Under the pieces are notes generated by a model, which was not told the origin of the DNA, made no database searches, and saw only the letters and a list, made by a program, of their open reading frames with translations. The position numbers were made by a program, and so were the translations under genes. Below are positions 10,801-23,664 of a stretch of 64,000 nt of DNA, one piece after another. This DNA is from Mercurialis annua (lineage: Eukaryota; Streptophyta; Magnoliopsida; Malpighiales; Euphorbiaceae). Numbering within the stretch: the stretch's first letter is position 1; the number at the start of each line of letters is the position of its first letter. Where the stretch lies: contig NC_065570.1 of assembly GCF_937616625.2 (NCBI RefSeq), forward strand, positions 71,637,665 through 71,701,664. The letters run 5' to 3'.

Positions 10801-13476
10801 AGTACAGAGTGGTTATTAGGTGTTAAATGTCCCTTTCTATGCCCAATTTGTCAAACAGAGATTTGATAAAATTGCAGAACAGAGACTGAGGGTTGTATAA
10901 TATGCTATTAATTGTAGACTGGTACATTTGGTAAAATATTACACACATGGTCTTGCTTTTATGCAAATTTTCAGTGTAACTGATAGTCCGATACTGATTA
11001 TAAAATTTCAGTCATAACTTAATTATGTTTTGGGTTATGAGCGAGTTTCAGTTACAGAATATCTGTATATGCAAAGCAAAGACATTTAAATTATCCAATA
11101 ATGATGTTAATAAAATCTAGATGTGACCGTTTATGGAAATACAGTTGATGATAGTTGTTTTATTAAAATGGTTGCCACCTGTTGGATATTTACTTTTAAT
11201 GCCTTCAATGCTCAATTATTTATACTGTGTAATTAAGTTTATGAGATGAAAATTTTGACTCGGTTATTTTGTTCATCAGAAAAGCTTGTACACTGCACGT
11301 GTAACAATTTTGAAACTGCGGGAATCTGTAATTGCAAAAAGAACTGCCTTACAATGTCTGAGGCAAAATTTGAAGATAATTTCCATTCTCAAGGGGCAGG
11401 TAAGGATTTGTGCTACATTCTTGGTCTTGTTATTTATGGAATTTGGAACAAACAATAATGATTTTGTTCTATTCGGAAAATTTTTTTTTGGGTCATTTCA
11501 CATCTTGTTTCTTCTTCTTTGACTGTGGTTTTAGTTATGACTAATTATGATACACATTGTCCATGCAACTTCTCTCATATGGACATTCTTTTTTATCATA
11601 TATCTGTTATGGATGTTGTCCACATGCAATCTCTCTCTCTCTCTCTCTACTGTAAATTGTCTTTTAATCAAAAACGTTTGTAGTAATGTTGCAGATTGCA
11701 TAAACGTCGTGCTTATGGTTATGGTCCAATACTTTAATATCACAATTAAAGTAAAGCTTCTCTTCTATCAATGAAGATTCATTCTGACCTGCCAACTTGG
11801 AACGAAAGATCAAAAGTGTCCAAGTTTGTGGTTTTGGAAAGAAAAAAAAGGAAAACTCAACTTGTATATTTTGGGCAAGTGTTGCCACCTTTGACCATCA
11901 AGACTGACGTCGGATCAGGGTGTAACCGACCCGAAATTGGCAAGTTGAGGGATTTTTTTTTTCAGACTCAAACTTGGACCCTTTTGATATTGTGTCCAAG
12001 TTGGAGGGTCGAAATAAAACTTTATTATTTTAATTGCACTTAAGCATCCATGTTTAACTAGTGACATCAGATATGTAACCAGTCTGTTTTCCATTTTGAT
12101 GTTAAATCTTATGCTAGTTATTATGCTTATGCAGATGATATATTTGGAAGAGTTGGCACATATGGATCAGGAATTTTCCTGTTCTCTTTCTGGGGCTATT
12201 GAAGCTTTGAGGGCTAGTACACTCCGCCTACCAGTTGTTGGCGGAGCAAGGGTAAGTGTCATTTCTTTTGCTTGCAGTCTGACAGAAATAGCATGATCTT
12301 GATTTTATATTTTCTAATACGGTTTTAATATTTTGCAGGCTGATATCCCTAACGTGAAGGATGCTGTCTGTTCGGCAGTTGATGTGATGCAGGCAATGGC
12401 ATCCTCAATATGCCTACTATCATCAAAGGTGATCTTTCCTTCATTTCAGTGCTAAAGTGGGCTGGATAAGTTGTCGTATACTAACCACAAGAAAAAAAAA
12501 ATGCTATGCTATTAGCTGAAATCTGTTGCTAATGAATGAATATTGAAAATGTAGATAGCCACAATTCTCTCAAATAAGTTGACAATAATTTTGACTTGTC
12601 TTTAATAACTAAACTCCATTATGATGGATTTTCTGGGTAATTGATTATGAGGTTACTTTGCACTATATTTCAAATTGGTGATCATACTTTAATTTAGTTC
12701 AATTTAATTATTGAATTACGAGTTTAGTTTTTTAAATGGTTCATGGCCAAATTATGTGCGGCAATCAGTTTTTGATTATTTATGCTGAATTTTACCTTAT
12801 ATTATATGTACACTGTACACACATAATAGACTAAAAATCAAATCGGCAGTTTTTTTCAGCGACCAAAAGTCCTTGGTGAGATAAAATTTTAGTTTTATCG
12901 CCAAAATAGAACAAATATACACTAATCAAAATGAAAAACAAGCAAAGTACAATGGCCTTATAATCAATTACCCGGATTTTCCTCTTCTGGCATTTAAAGT
13001 CATAGTTTTGTGATGAGTTTTGATGAGATTTGAATTTTATGCTTCTTTTCTCATTTTTGTTTATGTCTGCTTCTCTGGGTATTAGTTAGTTACCACATCC
13101 TGTCGTGTTTTGTTTTATATTTGCGATTGCGACGTATTTGTAATATTTATAACTCGTATCTAAAAGTTCTACTATTGATAGGTTGGGGATGTGAACTCGC
13201 TGGTCGTTGAACTTGCCAATGTAGCTTCAAAGGAACGCGCTTTGCTTGATCAGTGCAAGGATCTCTTGTCTATAATTGCAGCCCTACAGGTAATTTTTAA
13301 GTTTGGTTTCGACTCTTTTAAAGATTCACGAAAACAGGTTGTAATCGTGACTATTGTTAATGTCTATTTTGCTGATGAAAAATGGCTTTAATAATGGCCA
13401 GGTGAAGGAATGTAGCCTGAGAACACATTTTATACAACTAAAACGTGTCCCGTTCAGCCTAACATCAAACGTGTAA
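7843..13476 (+). CDS. QWRF2: QWRF motif-containing protein (QWRF2/SCO3-like)
   Basis: Six exons join in frame: 7843-9306, 11280-11399, 12135-12251, 12339-12428, 13182-13289 and 13402-13476, all with GT..AG introns. The product is 657 aa, close to the length known for Arabidopsis QWRF2. The family (DUF566, including SNOWY COTYLEDON3 and ENDOSPERM DEFECTIVE1/AUG8) comprises plant microtubule-associated proteins. Residues 1-430 are basic, low-complexity Ser/Pro/Arg-rich sequence with an Asn-Ala repeat and an exact 12-residue tandem duplication (367-390). The signature QWRF is at 468-471, followed by a helical conserved C-terminal domain spread over exons 2-6. Two ATGs lie in tandem (7843, 7846); family members start MVAA, which favours the second. 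Upstream frame is open only with GTG. The paralogue assignment (QWRF1 versus QWRF2) is not certain; family membership is. Confidence 0.92.
8941..9012 (+). repeat. Perfect 36-bp tandem duplication in QWRF exon 1
   Basis: Two identical 36-bp copies (8941-8976 and 8977-9012) each encode SPIRGGGVLRPA in frame. The duplication falls in the disordered basic N-terminal part of the protein. The absence of any mismatch suggests a recent event or assembly of a polymorphic allele. Confidence 0.95.
9307..11279 (+). other. QWRF intron 1
   Basis: A 1973-bp intron beginning GTTTGT and ending ATCAG. It contains a (TA)12 microsatellite at 10245-10268 and several short spurious frames. No transposon ends were recognised. 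Confidence 0.75.
11786..12010. mobile_element. Foldback MITE inside QWRF intron 2
   Basis: A 225-bp inverted-repeat element. The left arm begins GACCTGCCAACTTGG and the inverse of the right arm begins GACCCTCCAACTTGG. Similarity continues through ATCAAAAGTGTCCAAGTTTG for more than 45 bp. No convincing target duplication was found, so the superfamily is undetermined. It lies wholly within the intron (11400-12134) and leaves the splice sites intact. A (CT)n run (about 11630-11648) lies upstream in the same intron. Confidence 0.6.
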
Positions 13477-13920
13477 AGCTCATTTCACTTGACTGCCAAC
13501 CCGAAAATGCTAACATCAAACCAGACACTTTTTTTTTCTTCGGATTCAAGGAGCCGGATATAATAGAGAGGCATTGAATGGTTTTTTGGCTTGTAAAAGC
13601 AGAAGAGTGTCACTTGGCCCGTTAGATACGGCGGGCGGCGTATGGTAAATGCATTATGCAAAGATGGCATGAAGTTGTCATTGCTGATATGCAGATTAGG
13701 GGGTATTTTGTATAGAGGCACTTTCTCTATAAGGGCGTAGAAAAATATATGTAAATATGCTTTTATTAATAGTTTGATGATGTTCACACCTGCTAATGCC
13801 ATGTTTTTTTTTTTTTTTTTTTGATTCACCAATGCTGTGTATATGTGTGTAACAAGTCTTGCTCTTTGATGTGACCGGAAAGAATTTGTGACACTTATGG
13901 AACAACGAATATAACATAGT
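13477..13920 (+). other. Probable 3' untranslated region of QWRF
   Basis: Sequence downstream of the QWRF stop codon. Several T-rich words are present, including a T run at 13807-13822. The exact cleavage site cannot be placed. The minus-strand ORFs here are shadows without family resemblance. Confidence 0.4.
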
Positions 13921-15157
13921 AACATTAAATTAATCAAAAGTTTATTTCTTCAAATAATGTTTTTTAATCTCAATAATTACATGTTTTTAACGCATAAGGT
14001 GTTATAATATCATTAGTTATATACAGAAGAATGATGTGATGAACAAAAACTACTACATATTGAGTTATTACTTGAGTCATTATCTACAACTTGTTAACCC
14101 CATTAAATAAGGGGGAAGATTGAAATGTATCTTTTTTGAATGTGTAAATGGTTAAAATTAGGTTTTGTTAAAACACAAACAAAAGTAAATTTTAAATAGC
14201 AGGCAGGAAAAAGAAGAAATTTCATCATCTCTTACGTTTTTGTTGGGCTTTATTTAGCTGCAAACCTGATAGCGAGTTCACTTATTTCTTTAGTTAAAAA
14301 CTTAGTGTTTTTTTCTTTTTCTTTATCAATATTTTTTTCTTTTTTCCAGTTGGGTACATTCAGTGGGATCTTTACTTTGCAAATGTGGAACTGTGTCATC
14401 AACTCCCCTTTCTACTTTTGGGTTCCTATTTATATTTAGACTCTTTATTTGGTCAGCTGTCACAATGTTTTTTTCCCCTTTCTCTTAACCTGACAATTAA
14501 GTTCATGATTTTCATTCATTGATTGGTTCATTTATATATTAGTTTTGCCAAAACAAAAGTTACATTAATAGTACTCACCATTGTCTGGCAGTAGACCGTT
14601 TCCTCCTTGAACCATAGGCATAAACACACCTATTTTTGCCCAGGCCAAACAGAGAGTCGAGTATTGCCTGTCAACCATTATTTAGTTCAAGTCTTGGTTA
14701 AATTTAGAAATTTTATATTGTGAAAAAATAATTTGGTCTCATGTTATTGAATTAAGTCTTGAGGATGCCACTAGAGATTAATACAAAACAATACATTTTT
14801 TAAATAGATTTTGTTTAATTTCAAGCTTATTTATTCTTTTAATATTTTGTTGATGTCGTGTGAGTCGCGCAGTAGAGAGTAACTTAATTTTTTTGTTATT
14901 ATGTATATCTTTCATCTTCGCTAGAGTCGGCAGTGAAATGATCTGAAACAATGGCGGAATTGTAATTTTTTTCACTATGGATTTAATTTTTTGTCAATTA
15001 ATGATCTTCCGATAGTTCGAGTTTTATATTCCTCTAGCCTACAACCTTAAATTTTTATTTAAAAGTTTATAACGGCAATCTTAATTAGAGTGTATCCTAA
15101 CTTTAGGGTAGATCCGTCGTTGATCCAACATATGCATTATATAATAAAAAAAATAAA
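13921..15157. other. Intergenic spacer
   Basis: A+T-rich DNA downstream of the QWRF gene, with no supported gene, RNA gene or element ends. Confidence 0.5.
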
Positions 15158-15322
15158 AGTATTTGTAAAATAAATCATAAATCTTTAACATATTTTATAA
15201 TTTTAACACAAATTTTCAACTTTGACAATTCAAAATCCAAAATTTTAATGTAAAGTGTCCAAAATCATAAATCCGTATTAAAATTATGAAATATGTTAAA
15301 ATTTATAATTCATTTTACAACT
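15158..15322. mobile_element. Short foldback element
   Basis: Arms of about 40 bp (TTGTAAAATAAATCATAAAT and its inverse near 15300-15320) flank an A+T-rich core. On either side, at 15115-15134 and about 15377-15396, lies a direct repeat CCGTCGTTGATCCAACATAT. This repeat is too distant to be a target duplication, but it may mark a larger nested structure. Superfamily unknown. Confidence 0.45.
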
Positions 15323-15399
15323 AATCCAAAAAAATATGAATGTGAACTTGGCATTCATTTCCTTGAGTAAATTACTCCGTCGTTGATCCAACATATATA

Positions 15400-17550
15400 A
15401 AAATTATATTTTATGGTATTTAATGAATTTAATTTATTTTTTATATATATTTATGCATGTATTAATTTTAAAATAATTTTGAAAATAAGTTTTTACTTTT
15501 TAGTATTTAAATCTTATTAAATTTTAGAAAGTAAGAGAAGTAAAAAAACCTCAATAAATGTAAAAAATATTAATTGGATCCATTAAATCTCACAAAAATA
15601 TAATATTTATTTATAATTAGTTAAAAGTAAGTTTTATGACTAAACTGAAATTTAATTTTTTCAATCGAATCTTTTGATTTGATTTTCCAACACCAAAAAT
15701 AAATAAAATGACTAAAATGTTAATAAAAATAAAAAATTATATCGTTTAATTTTTAAATATAATGAATAAAAATATAAATTAAGTATACATCTTACATGAG
15801 GACTTGAAAGTAATTTACTCTAGTTTCTTTAATGTTAAAAGGAAATAGGTACCACAACTTTTTGGTTGGAGTAAAATGCGATTGAAAAAAGGATACCTTA
15901 AGGATGTGGAAATACGAAACCTATTTAAGCTTAAAAAGATTATTCTTTCTTCTCAAATCTAAAACAACATCCTTTTTCAATGTAGTTTCTTCACCTCTCA
16001 ACCCATTTGATACTTATTTTTATTTTTTATTCAAAAAACTGTATATGAATAGGTACGTTGCATTTAGTCTTCGAGACTAAGTGCATCTTGCCCACTAGTT
16101 TATGCACAAAATCGAATGGTGGTAAATAAAGCTGACGTCGGACCTCAAAGCATATGCCATAAGACGCGGCGACTCGAATTGTTATTGGTATTAATAATAA
16201 AAAAATTCTCTTCAATTCTTCAATCATGTCATTTCCATATATAAGTTAAAAAAATTATTTATTTTTATTTTTAATTTTGCTTTTGGTTTGTTGATGATGC
16301 CGTGGAACCCACTTCCAACGGAGGAGGACTGTGGATGAAGAGGAGGCTGACGTGCACCGCACCGAATTGTTTTAATTATTTTAATTGAAGAAAGTTTAGT
16401 TTGGGGTCCCATCGTATTATACTCAACTATATCAAAGTTTCAATTCCATGTCAAGTACGCAAATGAATCGGAATTGGCTGTTTGGTTAGCATGAGACCAT
16501 GAGTCAATTATCATCTGATTTCATGTGATCTTCATATGCTCTTTTGTGTGTAATTTGGCTTCTTCTCTCTCTTTTTTTAATGTCACTGGGAGTTAATAGT
16601 TTTGTTTGTTTGTTATTTTTGGTTTGATTAGGCGATGTATAAGATAAATATATATTGGAGATAACTGATTTTAGGTCGAATACTTTTGAGTTTTTGTGGA
16701 TTTTCTTTTGGTTTAAAAGAAGTTTTTCTTTTGTCATGTTGGAAAAAATTGAGCTACCCGTCATCAATTGGACTAAAACAATAAACATAAAACTAAAATA
16801 ACATCACAGGTTCAAATTCCGTATCCTGTAACATAAAATTTATTGGAAGCACTTGTTAAAAGGGTCGTATTAAATAGGAGATCCGTATGGCAAGATGTCA
16901 AAACTAGCCTTCCTTAGAGTTTACTCAGGTAGTTAGGGGCTTCCTCTAACACTCTAAGGGATGGTTGTGCTCCGCATGGAGCTTTTTCGTCAAAAAGAAA
17001 TTAACTGTATTTTTAATTTTAAAGAATAATCTAATTAAATTTGACCTGGTCTTTTTTTTGAATTGGTTGAGCCAATTAATCTGATTCAATTTTTAAATAT
17101 TGGTTATAGCTAAGTTGCAAGTGAAATATTTGCATTCAGCACACCATAAATGAAATTACACTATCTATGGTATGGTCATTAAAGAATCCAATTGGTAATT
17201 TTTCGTAAATTTGTATGTTCTGAAAGAGTGTAAGTTAAGTTTGAGGATAACAAAAACAATCTCCTGTTTGAAGAATTTTTAATGTTACGATTAAAAAGTT
17301 AACCAATACAATTTATGTAACATATTTTTTTATTTGTAAATAAAAAATATACATTATAAAATGACATGGCGCGTATATTTGAATAATATAACTACTCTAT
17401 CATAACATAAGATAGGCTGTTTCCATGCAAATCAACAAGAAGATTTAGATAATCACTTATGAACTCCATGATTAAACACCAAGTGCCAAAACAAAATAAC
17501 CTCAAAAATTTGAAAGTCAATTGCAAATTAATATATGAATTTTATCTTAT
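15400..17550. other. Intergenic A+T-rich spacer
   Basis: No supported gene. The segment at about 16805-16995 has a B-box-like word (GGTTCAAATTCC) and a less A+T-rich body ending near CGTCAAAAAGAAA, so it could be a degraded SINE, but no A box or duplication was found. Confidence 0.45.
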
Positions 17551-17555
17551 TTCCA

Positions 17556-17750
17556 GTTACAACATAAAATTTGACAATTATCATTAATTTTTATTATTTG
17601 ACAAATTAATATAACGAATTAGAAAAACACTTATATGAATATTATAATATACAACTACATATAGTTGTATAATTGGTCGGTGTATCAATTTGTCAAAAAA
17701 GTTAAAATTAATGTGAGAATTGTTAAATTTTATAAATATATGTTATAATT
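17556..17750. mobile_element. Palindromic A+T-rich foldback
   Basis: Arms such as AAAATTTGACAATTATCATT and the inverse of its diverged partner near 17715-17745 surround a small central palindrome (ATACAACTACATATAGTTGTAT region). It resembles a decayed MITE. No target duplication could be assigned. Confidence 0.4.
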
Positions 17751-17770
17751 ATAAATTAAAATATGTAGTA

Positions 17771-18049
17771 CTCCTTCTGTTCCAATAGAGTTATCCACTT
17801 TATTTTTATTACACCATTTAAGAAACACAATTATTATTTATAGATTTTGTAAAAAAAAATTGCTTTTCTTTTCATATCCTTATTTAATATAGAGTCTATT
17901 TCTAATTTACTTTCAATTTACTCGTTAGTAGATTTTAAATAGGAATAATATAAAAAATTGAGTGTAAAAATTAGTTATTTTTTGAAAGTGTATAAGAATT
18001 TTAATTTTTTTTTTTTTAAAGTGGATAATTTTATTAGCACAAAAAAAAG
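17771..18049. mobile_element. Degraded Stowaway MITE
   Basis: The left end CTCCTTCTGTTCCAATAGAG follows a TA. The inner sequence matches the copies at 2090 and 4837 over most of the 279 bp. The right end has decayed to an A-rich string before the terminal AGTA. This is the oldest-looking member of its family here. Confidence 0.75.
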
Positions 18050-18255
18050 TATATTAATGTGTAGTTTATTCAGAATTTAATCCTACTGCTGATGAATCAG
18101 TTTGAAAAGTGTTCCGTCTTTTGAACTATTATTAGGCCGAAGAAACAAAAGCTATATTTAAATACGTGTCAAGCCACAGGTCTCTCAATCCAAGAGCCAC
18201 ATGAGGGAATTGGCTTGGTTTTACCTGCACCTGGCTAGCTTATCTTTATCTTCAT

Positions 18256-18545
18256 GGGAATAGAATCAAAAAAACTTTTAATATTTAATTTAGGATCAAA
18301 TTGGTCTTCAATGTCAGAAAAATATAACAAAGCTCCCAATATTTTTAAATTGTAGTATAATCTAAACTTTCCTTAGAAATCACCAAGAACCCTAACATTT
18401 GCTAAATCATATCAACGGAAACTCCTAATAAGAGTTTAGATTATACAATTTAAAAACGTTAGGATTTTTCGTTGCACCTTTCTTAATATTAAGAACCTTT
18501 TTGATCCATAGGCTGAACATTGGGAGTTTATTTGACCCTTTTCCC
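18256..18545. mobile_element. Mutator-type MITE
   Basis: A 290-bp foldback flanked by a perfect 10-bp direct repeat TTATCTTCAT (18246-18255 and 18546-18555). The ends begin GGGAATAG and, inverted, GGGAAAAG. Arms share AGTTTAGATTATACAATTTA-type words in opposite orientation. It lies about 250 bp beyond the 3' end of the LBD gene. The minus-strand ORF at 18425-18691 overlaps it and is not supported as a gene. Confidence 0.75.
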
Positions 18546-18796
18546 TTATCTTCATTGATATGTACGGTCGGGACAAAATCCCCTAACTGACAATTTTCTT
18601 TCACCACCGCTAAATCATCATCATTCATCAACAACATATTGTCAAAATTAGACTGATTTATAAATTTCATATTCAAAAACTCGCCGGTCATAAAATTCCG
18701 GCTTCTCGTTTATATAGAGATGCAAGTTCAGTCACAGTACAAGACGTTACTCTTTTATCTCCCTCTTTTCTTTTACTTGTATTATTAATTTAAAGT

Positions 18797-19529
18797 TTAA
18801 ACAAACAGATTCAAAAGTTTCTTCTTATCATCACCACCATTGCTCTCAAACGTCGTCGTCTCGGACGATTCTTCGTTATAAAACGACGTGGCATGATCTC
18901 TGCCTCTCTTCACTCTGCTACCTCCTAGCTTTGGCTTGAGTGATAGACTGAGATCCGATGCTTGATTGATCCTAGACTGAGGCCACAGCAAATTGCGTAA
19001 CGTACATGCCTCAGCAGAGAAACTATCGGATGATTCGTCGTGATTCTGTGATAAAATTCCAGGTAGGATTCCTGTTAACGGCCGTAGAGTTCCGCCGGAG
19101 AGAACTGTCTCCACCGCCGCCTGACAGACTTGCCAGTTCCCGCTCCATAACAATCCAACCGCTCCATTAACCGGATTCACCGTTCTTCCACACGCTTCAA
19201 AAAGCAGCGATTGAAACAAAGCTACAAGCAAATTCTATTTGTCAGTGTCTAATTTGTAACACTACTTTTACATTCATCAAAGCAGCGGCTATATATATAT
19301 TAAACAAAAAAAGTTGCATTTACACGTGTAATGTCATGTGTGTACCAGGCCGTTGAGATTCCGGTACGGCGGAGATTAGAGACATGAGATCGCTGCGGCC
19401 GAAGAATTTGGCGAGAAATAAGGTGGCGTTACCTTGAGCTTCGGGAGAAGTGATCCAGTGCAAGCAAGACCTCAGTAAACAAGCCTCACTGCACCCCTTT
19501 CGCAGCACCCGGCAACCGTTGCAGCTCAT
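18797..19529 (-). CDS. Class II LOB-domain transcription factor (LBD37/38/39-like)
   Basis: Two exons on the minus strand, 19529-19346 and 19221-18797, are joined across a 124-bp GT..AG intron that splits codon 62. The product is 202 aa. The start at MSCNGC is chosen over an upstream in-frame ATG (19562) because family members begin there. Visible features are the CX2CX6CX3C block (C3, C6, C13, C17), the GAS block (about 42-61), and the second half [19 protein letters not shown] (69-87) without a canonical leucine zipper. There is an LxLxL segment (DLSLSL, 151-156) that could act as an EAR-type repressor, and a C-terminus ending KKKLLNLFV as in Arabidopsis LBD37. In Arabidopsis these proteins are nitrogen-responsive repressors of anthocyanin and nitrate-uptake genes. 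It is about 40-50 residues shorter than those proteins in the variable region. Confidence 0.93.
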
Positions 19530-19590
19530 ATCCACCGTTGATTTATCAGTGAGAAAGATCAAAGAAATTCTGATTATGAGAATTTGATGG

Positions 19591-19597
19591 TTTTATA
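19591..19597 (-). promoter_or_regulatory. TATA box of the LBD gene
   Basis: CTCTATAAAACC on the minus strand puts TATAAAA 62 bp upstream of the start codon, which would give a short leader of roughly 30-35 nt. Just upstream, at about 19608-19642, an 18-bp unit beginning GTTTCTTGAGAAGTAAGA is repeated in tandem. Confidence 0.6.
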
Positions 19598-19659
19598 GAG
19601 GAGAGGGTTTCTTGAGAAGTAAGAGTTTCTTGAGAAGTAAGAAAGCTAAGTGACAAATT

Positions 19660-22600
19660 GAGAGGAGAAAACGAGAGACGCTAGAGAGAGGCTTGAGAAA
19701 TGGCAATAATAATAGGAAAAAGGTAAGGTGTGGTTACTGTCTTGAGTTAAAAAGTAACTGTGGTTAATTGAGATTTTTTGTGATCAACGGTTGGATTTTA
19801 ATATTGGCGCAGTGTGGTGGGGTCCGGTGATTTTTTATATTGTCGAGGCGAATATCTTCCAAACTCTGGGCACGAGCGGCTCCGTGTTTTCGCGTCGATT
19901 GTTTCTTCCAGGTACTTTACACCGTTGGATTTTGTTTATCGCCCTGGTTATTGCCGTTGGATTTTGCTAGCTCCACTGCTTGAATTTTTTATTTGTTTTT
20001 TTCTGTGCATTTTATTCAAGTACGGGTACGAACTCAAGCCGCCCCATATAACTGGACAGTGACACAGAGCTAAGGAATTCTGAAATTTATTCAGATTAGG
20101 ACTCAAGAAATCGAAAAAATTAACATAGGAAACTCCAATGATTTAGATGTGACTTTTTTTTTTAGCTTGATTACATAAAAAAATGTAGTAATTCCTAATT
20201 AAACTGAGCAAAACATATTAATGTTTTTTTTTAAATAATGACTGTTTGTTTCATTATTTTATTTTATTTTTAAAAGTATATCATTATTTTTATAATTAAA
20301 AGACATAAATATCTTTTATATATTTTTATAGTGTTAAAAAATAAATTGATTTTTTTCTAGTAAAATTAATAAAAAAAATTACCGTATAATTTTTTGTCTA
20401 GTAATTCAAGCACGATTTAGATTTTTGTCAACATATTAAAATTAAAAAATGATATAGTTTGATTATGTGTAAATATAAAAATTATTGGTATAATTATTAA
20501 TAACAATTACGAAATAAAACATACATATCTTATGAATAAAATAAAATAAAATATTTTTTATATGAATTTTAGTGAAGTTTAAAAACGGTAGAAAAGGATA
20601 ATTAGAAAAGTAACTTGAAATACTCAGAAAGTTCAACTTACTGGTTTTGCTAGAAAAACCATTTTCTAATTCAAGAAAAGCCAAATTCTTAACTTACCAG
20701 AAAAATGAAAAACGGATTTAACAAAGCTAAATAATCTTGCTAGTTTTCATAAAATTATATTTTCTTAATTTACTTACCTCAACCAAGTAAAATTTTAGCG
20801 GCAAAGCCACCTAACAACAAGGTCGATTCTTAATATTTTAAATATTTTAATTTATAAATTGTATATTTTAATAGTATATTGCCTGTCTTTATAATTGATT
20901 TATATTTTTTTATTCTCTTTTAAAATATTTCAGACTTCACGTTTATTTGGAGAGTTACTTATTTATATATTTGTCATACTTTATTTAATGAAATTTAGAT
21001 TCAGATAAAAAAAAACTGATAATAACACATTATGTTAAATTAAAAAGGAAATAACACCAGTCACAGTAAAACAACATATTATTTCTCAGTTTATGATGCG
21101 GATGCGCTCATTGAAAAAATACGGTAAAAATTGAAAGTGTTGATTTCTGATATTTTTGCTTTTCAATTTTATGGTGGTCTCATTTGTCTTTTTTCTCTAT
21201 CGTTTCTGTTAGCGTAATTCCTTACTTTTTGAATTATGGTCTTCTTTTTTTCTATTATTGTTTTGATTTTTTACAATTTATCTTTATAATTGATATATCA
21301 CTGAAGCTCCGAGTTTCAGGTTATTTGAGAATAAAAAGAATAGAAAAGTCAGATGGAACAATGGTGGGGGTTCACCGGCTGTTTACTTTGATGCTTAAGT
21401 TAGTTGGGTAAAGGACATACAAAGAATAGGAAAAAAGAGTGTAAAAAAGGTGAACAAATAATTATCTATATGATTTGCACATAGAATGGTTTATATAGAG
21501 CAACCCGTGTAAACCTTTGCTGAGATTTTCCTTCTCCTTTTTTGGTCCTAACTTTCTATTAGTTGAGGTGGTATATTTTGTTGTGCCTCGAGTTGTGTGT
21601 CAGATGTGTGTTACACGGGTGTTAGAAATTCTACTACGGTCCCCAAAACAAGCACGCATGCTCTCCAAAGTACAGGGTTCACCGAGATACTGACTATAAG
21701 GTTTATCTCAGGTTTCTTGCTTATAGTATATTGAGATACAAACTATGATGTAGCTCGGATAGCCTTTATCGAATATTGGCTAAATGCTCTTTCTCGGCAG
21801 ACATGTCTAGAGTATGTCAGTTGTTCATTTGATTTAGTGACATTATATGTTGGTGAGGTTGCTTCACTCCTATGACATGTTATCCTAATCAAAAGTACTC
21901 TTATCAAATTATAGTTTGTTGCTTTCAATTGATGATAGATTTAATAGCTTCAATGGCTCTCACCTTTTCGCCGTTTCATTTTGAAGAAGAACGATGTGCT
22001 GTGCACACACTGCATGCGAACACACACTATGTACTTGTGCAAGGTAATGTGCAAACACACACCAATATGTGTGAATGCACACTGCCTTTATGGATTTCGT
22101 TTTTTTATGTTTTTGAGTGTGTTTGGCGAATAAGATAATGAACATAAAGTGTTTTGATAAAAAAAATCTAACTGAAATAAATAAATAGTAAACTGATTAA
22201 GTTTGTTTTAGTAAATCAGATAGTAAACTAATAATAAATTTATTTTTACAGTAAAATAAAAATAATAAAATTAAAATTAATTTAGTACATGTTTTATAAT
22301 ATAAATAATAAACTAAATAATAATTTATTTTAATATTTGATAATTTAAAAGATAAACAGTAATAAATTCGTTTTTTAAGTAAACCGATATTTAAACTGTT
22401 AGCAAACTTATATTAAACTTGAACTAAATTTAAATTACGATTTTTTTGGTAAATCGTATTTTTGCAAACAAAAACTGTATTTGTTTTATAATATTTGGTG
22501 AAACCATAATTTGCAATATTTTTTATCAGACCATATTTTTATGAATATTTTGCCATTTCTCTGATAGAAACCCTAAATGGAAGATCATTGAATATAATGA

Positions 22601-22930
22601 TACCCTGTTCTGGGCTAACACAATGCTTACCATTGGGCCAATAACATTAAAGCCTTGTTTTGACTTTTTATAAGGCACAAGCCCACGTATCTTGGCCATA
22701 TTACGACATTAGGGACTAGTAGTAGTATCAGTTGATTCAGTTCTCTCCAGCCTCGTATAATTTCATTTGATTGTTTTTTTTTTTTCAACATTTGATTGTT
22801 TTGGATGACGCCTTTAGCAACAAATCGACATTAACGTCATTTTTTAGATTACGTTATAAATTTTGGCAATATCTGATCCGGTCTATGACTAGGACGAGAA
22901 CCACTTGAGTTTATTTTTCATTCATATTTG
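19660..22930. other. Intergenic DNA upstream of the LBD gene
   Basis: No supported gene. 19800-20060 is less A+T-rich than its surroundings and has an 82-codon open frame without recognisable motifs; it may be distal promoter or a repeat remnant. From 20100 to 22560 the DNA is A+T-rich with many homopolymer runs. No element ends were identified. Confidence 0.45.
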
Positions 22931-23664
22931 AAAATTTACATTGCAATTAAAGATAGTAAGCGCGTAAAGCCGAGGCCAGATTGAGTTCAAAATTGAATTC
23001 AAGTTAAGCATGCCATACAAGCTCGAATGAGTTTAACTTGGCAAGCTCGAGCTCGAGCTCAAGTTCACTAACTAATAAAAATAACTATTAGAAACTTACC
23101 ACATTTAATGATTTTAATTTCTTTTTTATTTTTCCAAATATAACACTAGCAAAAAGCTAGGCTTGCGAGTTTCATAACCTTCTTTAATTGATCAAATTTA
23201 ATTCAAGATAAAAATTTAGCAGTTGGAGCTCAAATTCAATTTTTTTTTTGAATTGATCACAAGTTCTTTTCGAGGTCTTCAGTAATCGCGTATAGTCCAA
23301 TTAATTTACAGACCTCGTTGTGATCTTAGCAATTAGTGGTTGTTGCATAAGCCGCTTTCTATCCATTTCATCCGATGACAAGAAAGTATACTCCTGTACT
23401 AAGCATAACTCGCCATTTTATCACTTTTTAGATAATTTTGGCCCACAATGTTTCTCCCATATTTTTATAAACTTTTAGTTCCAATACGATATTAAATAAA
23501 TTAAAATAAATAATGCTAAAAAATAGATGTGGTCATGGGCCAAGTTGAACTGCGAACCGGCCCGGTCAAATTTGCCTTGAACTGTGTATAAACCGGTCTA
23601 AAACCGAAAGTAAGTTGGGTTCGGGCTGGTTCAACATTTCTTGGAACCGGAATCGTCGGTTCTA

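Noticed and set aside
16805..16995. Possible SINE with a B-box-like GGTTCAAATTCC
   Set aside because: No A box, no tail next to a target duplication and no second copy in the window were found; it is mentioned only in the spacer entry.
18425..18691. 88-codon minus-strand ORF downstream of the LBD gene
   Set aside because: It overlaps a MITE with a 10-bp target duplication and has no family resemblance.
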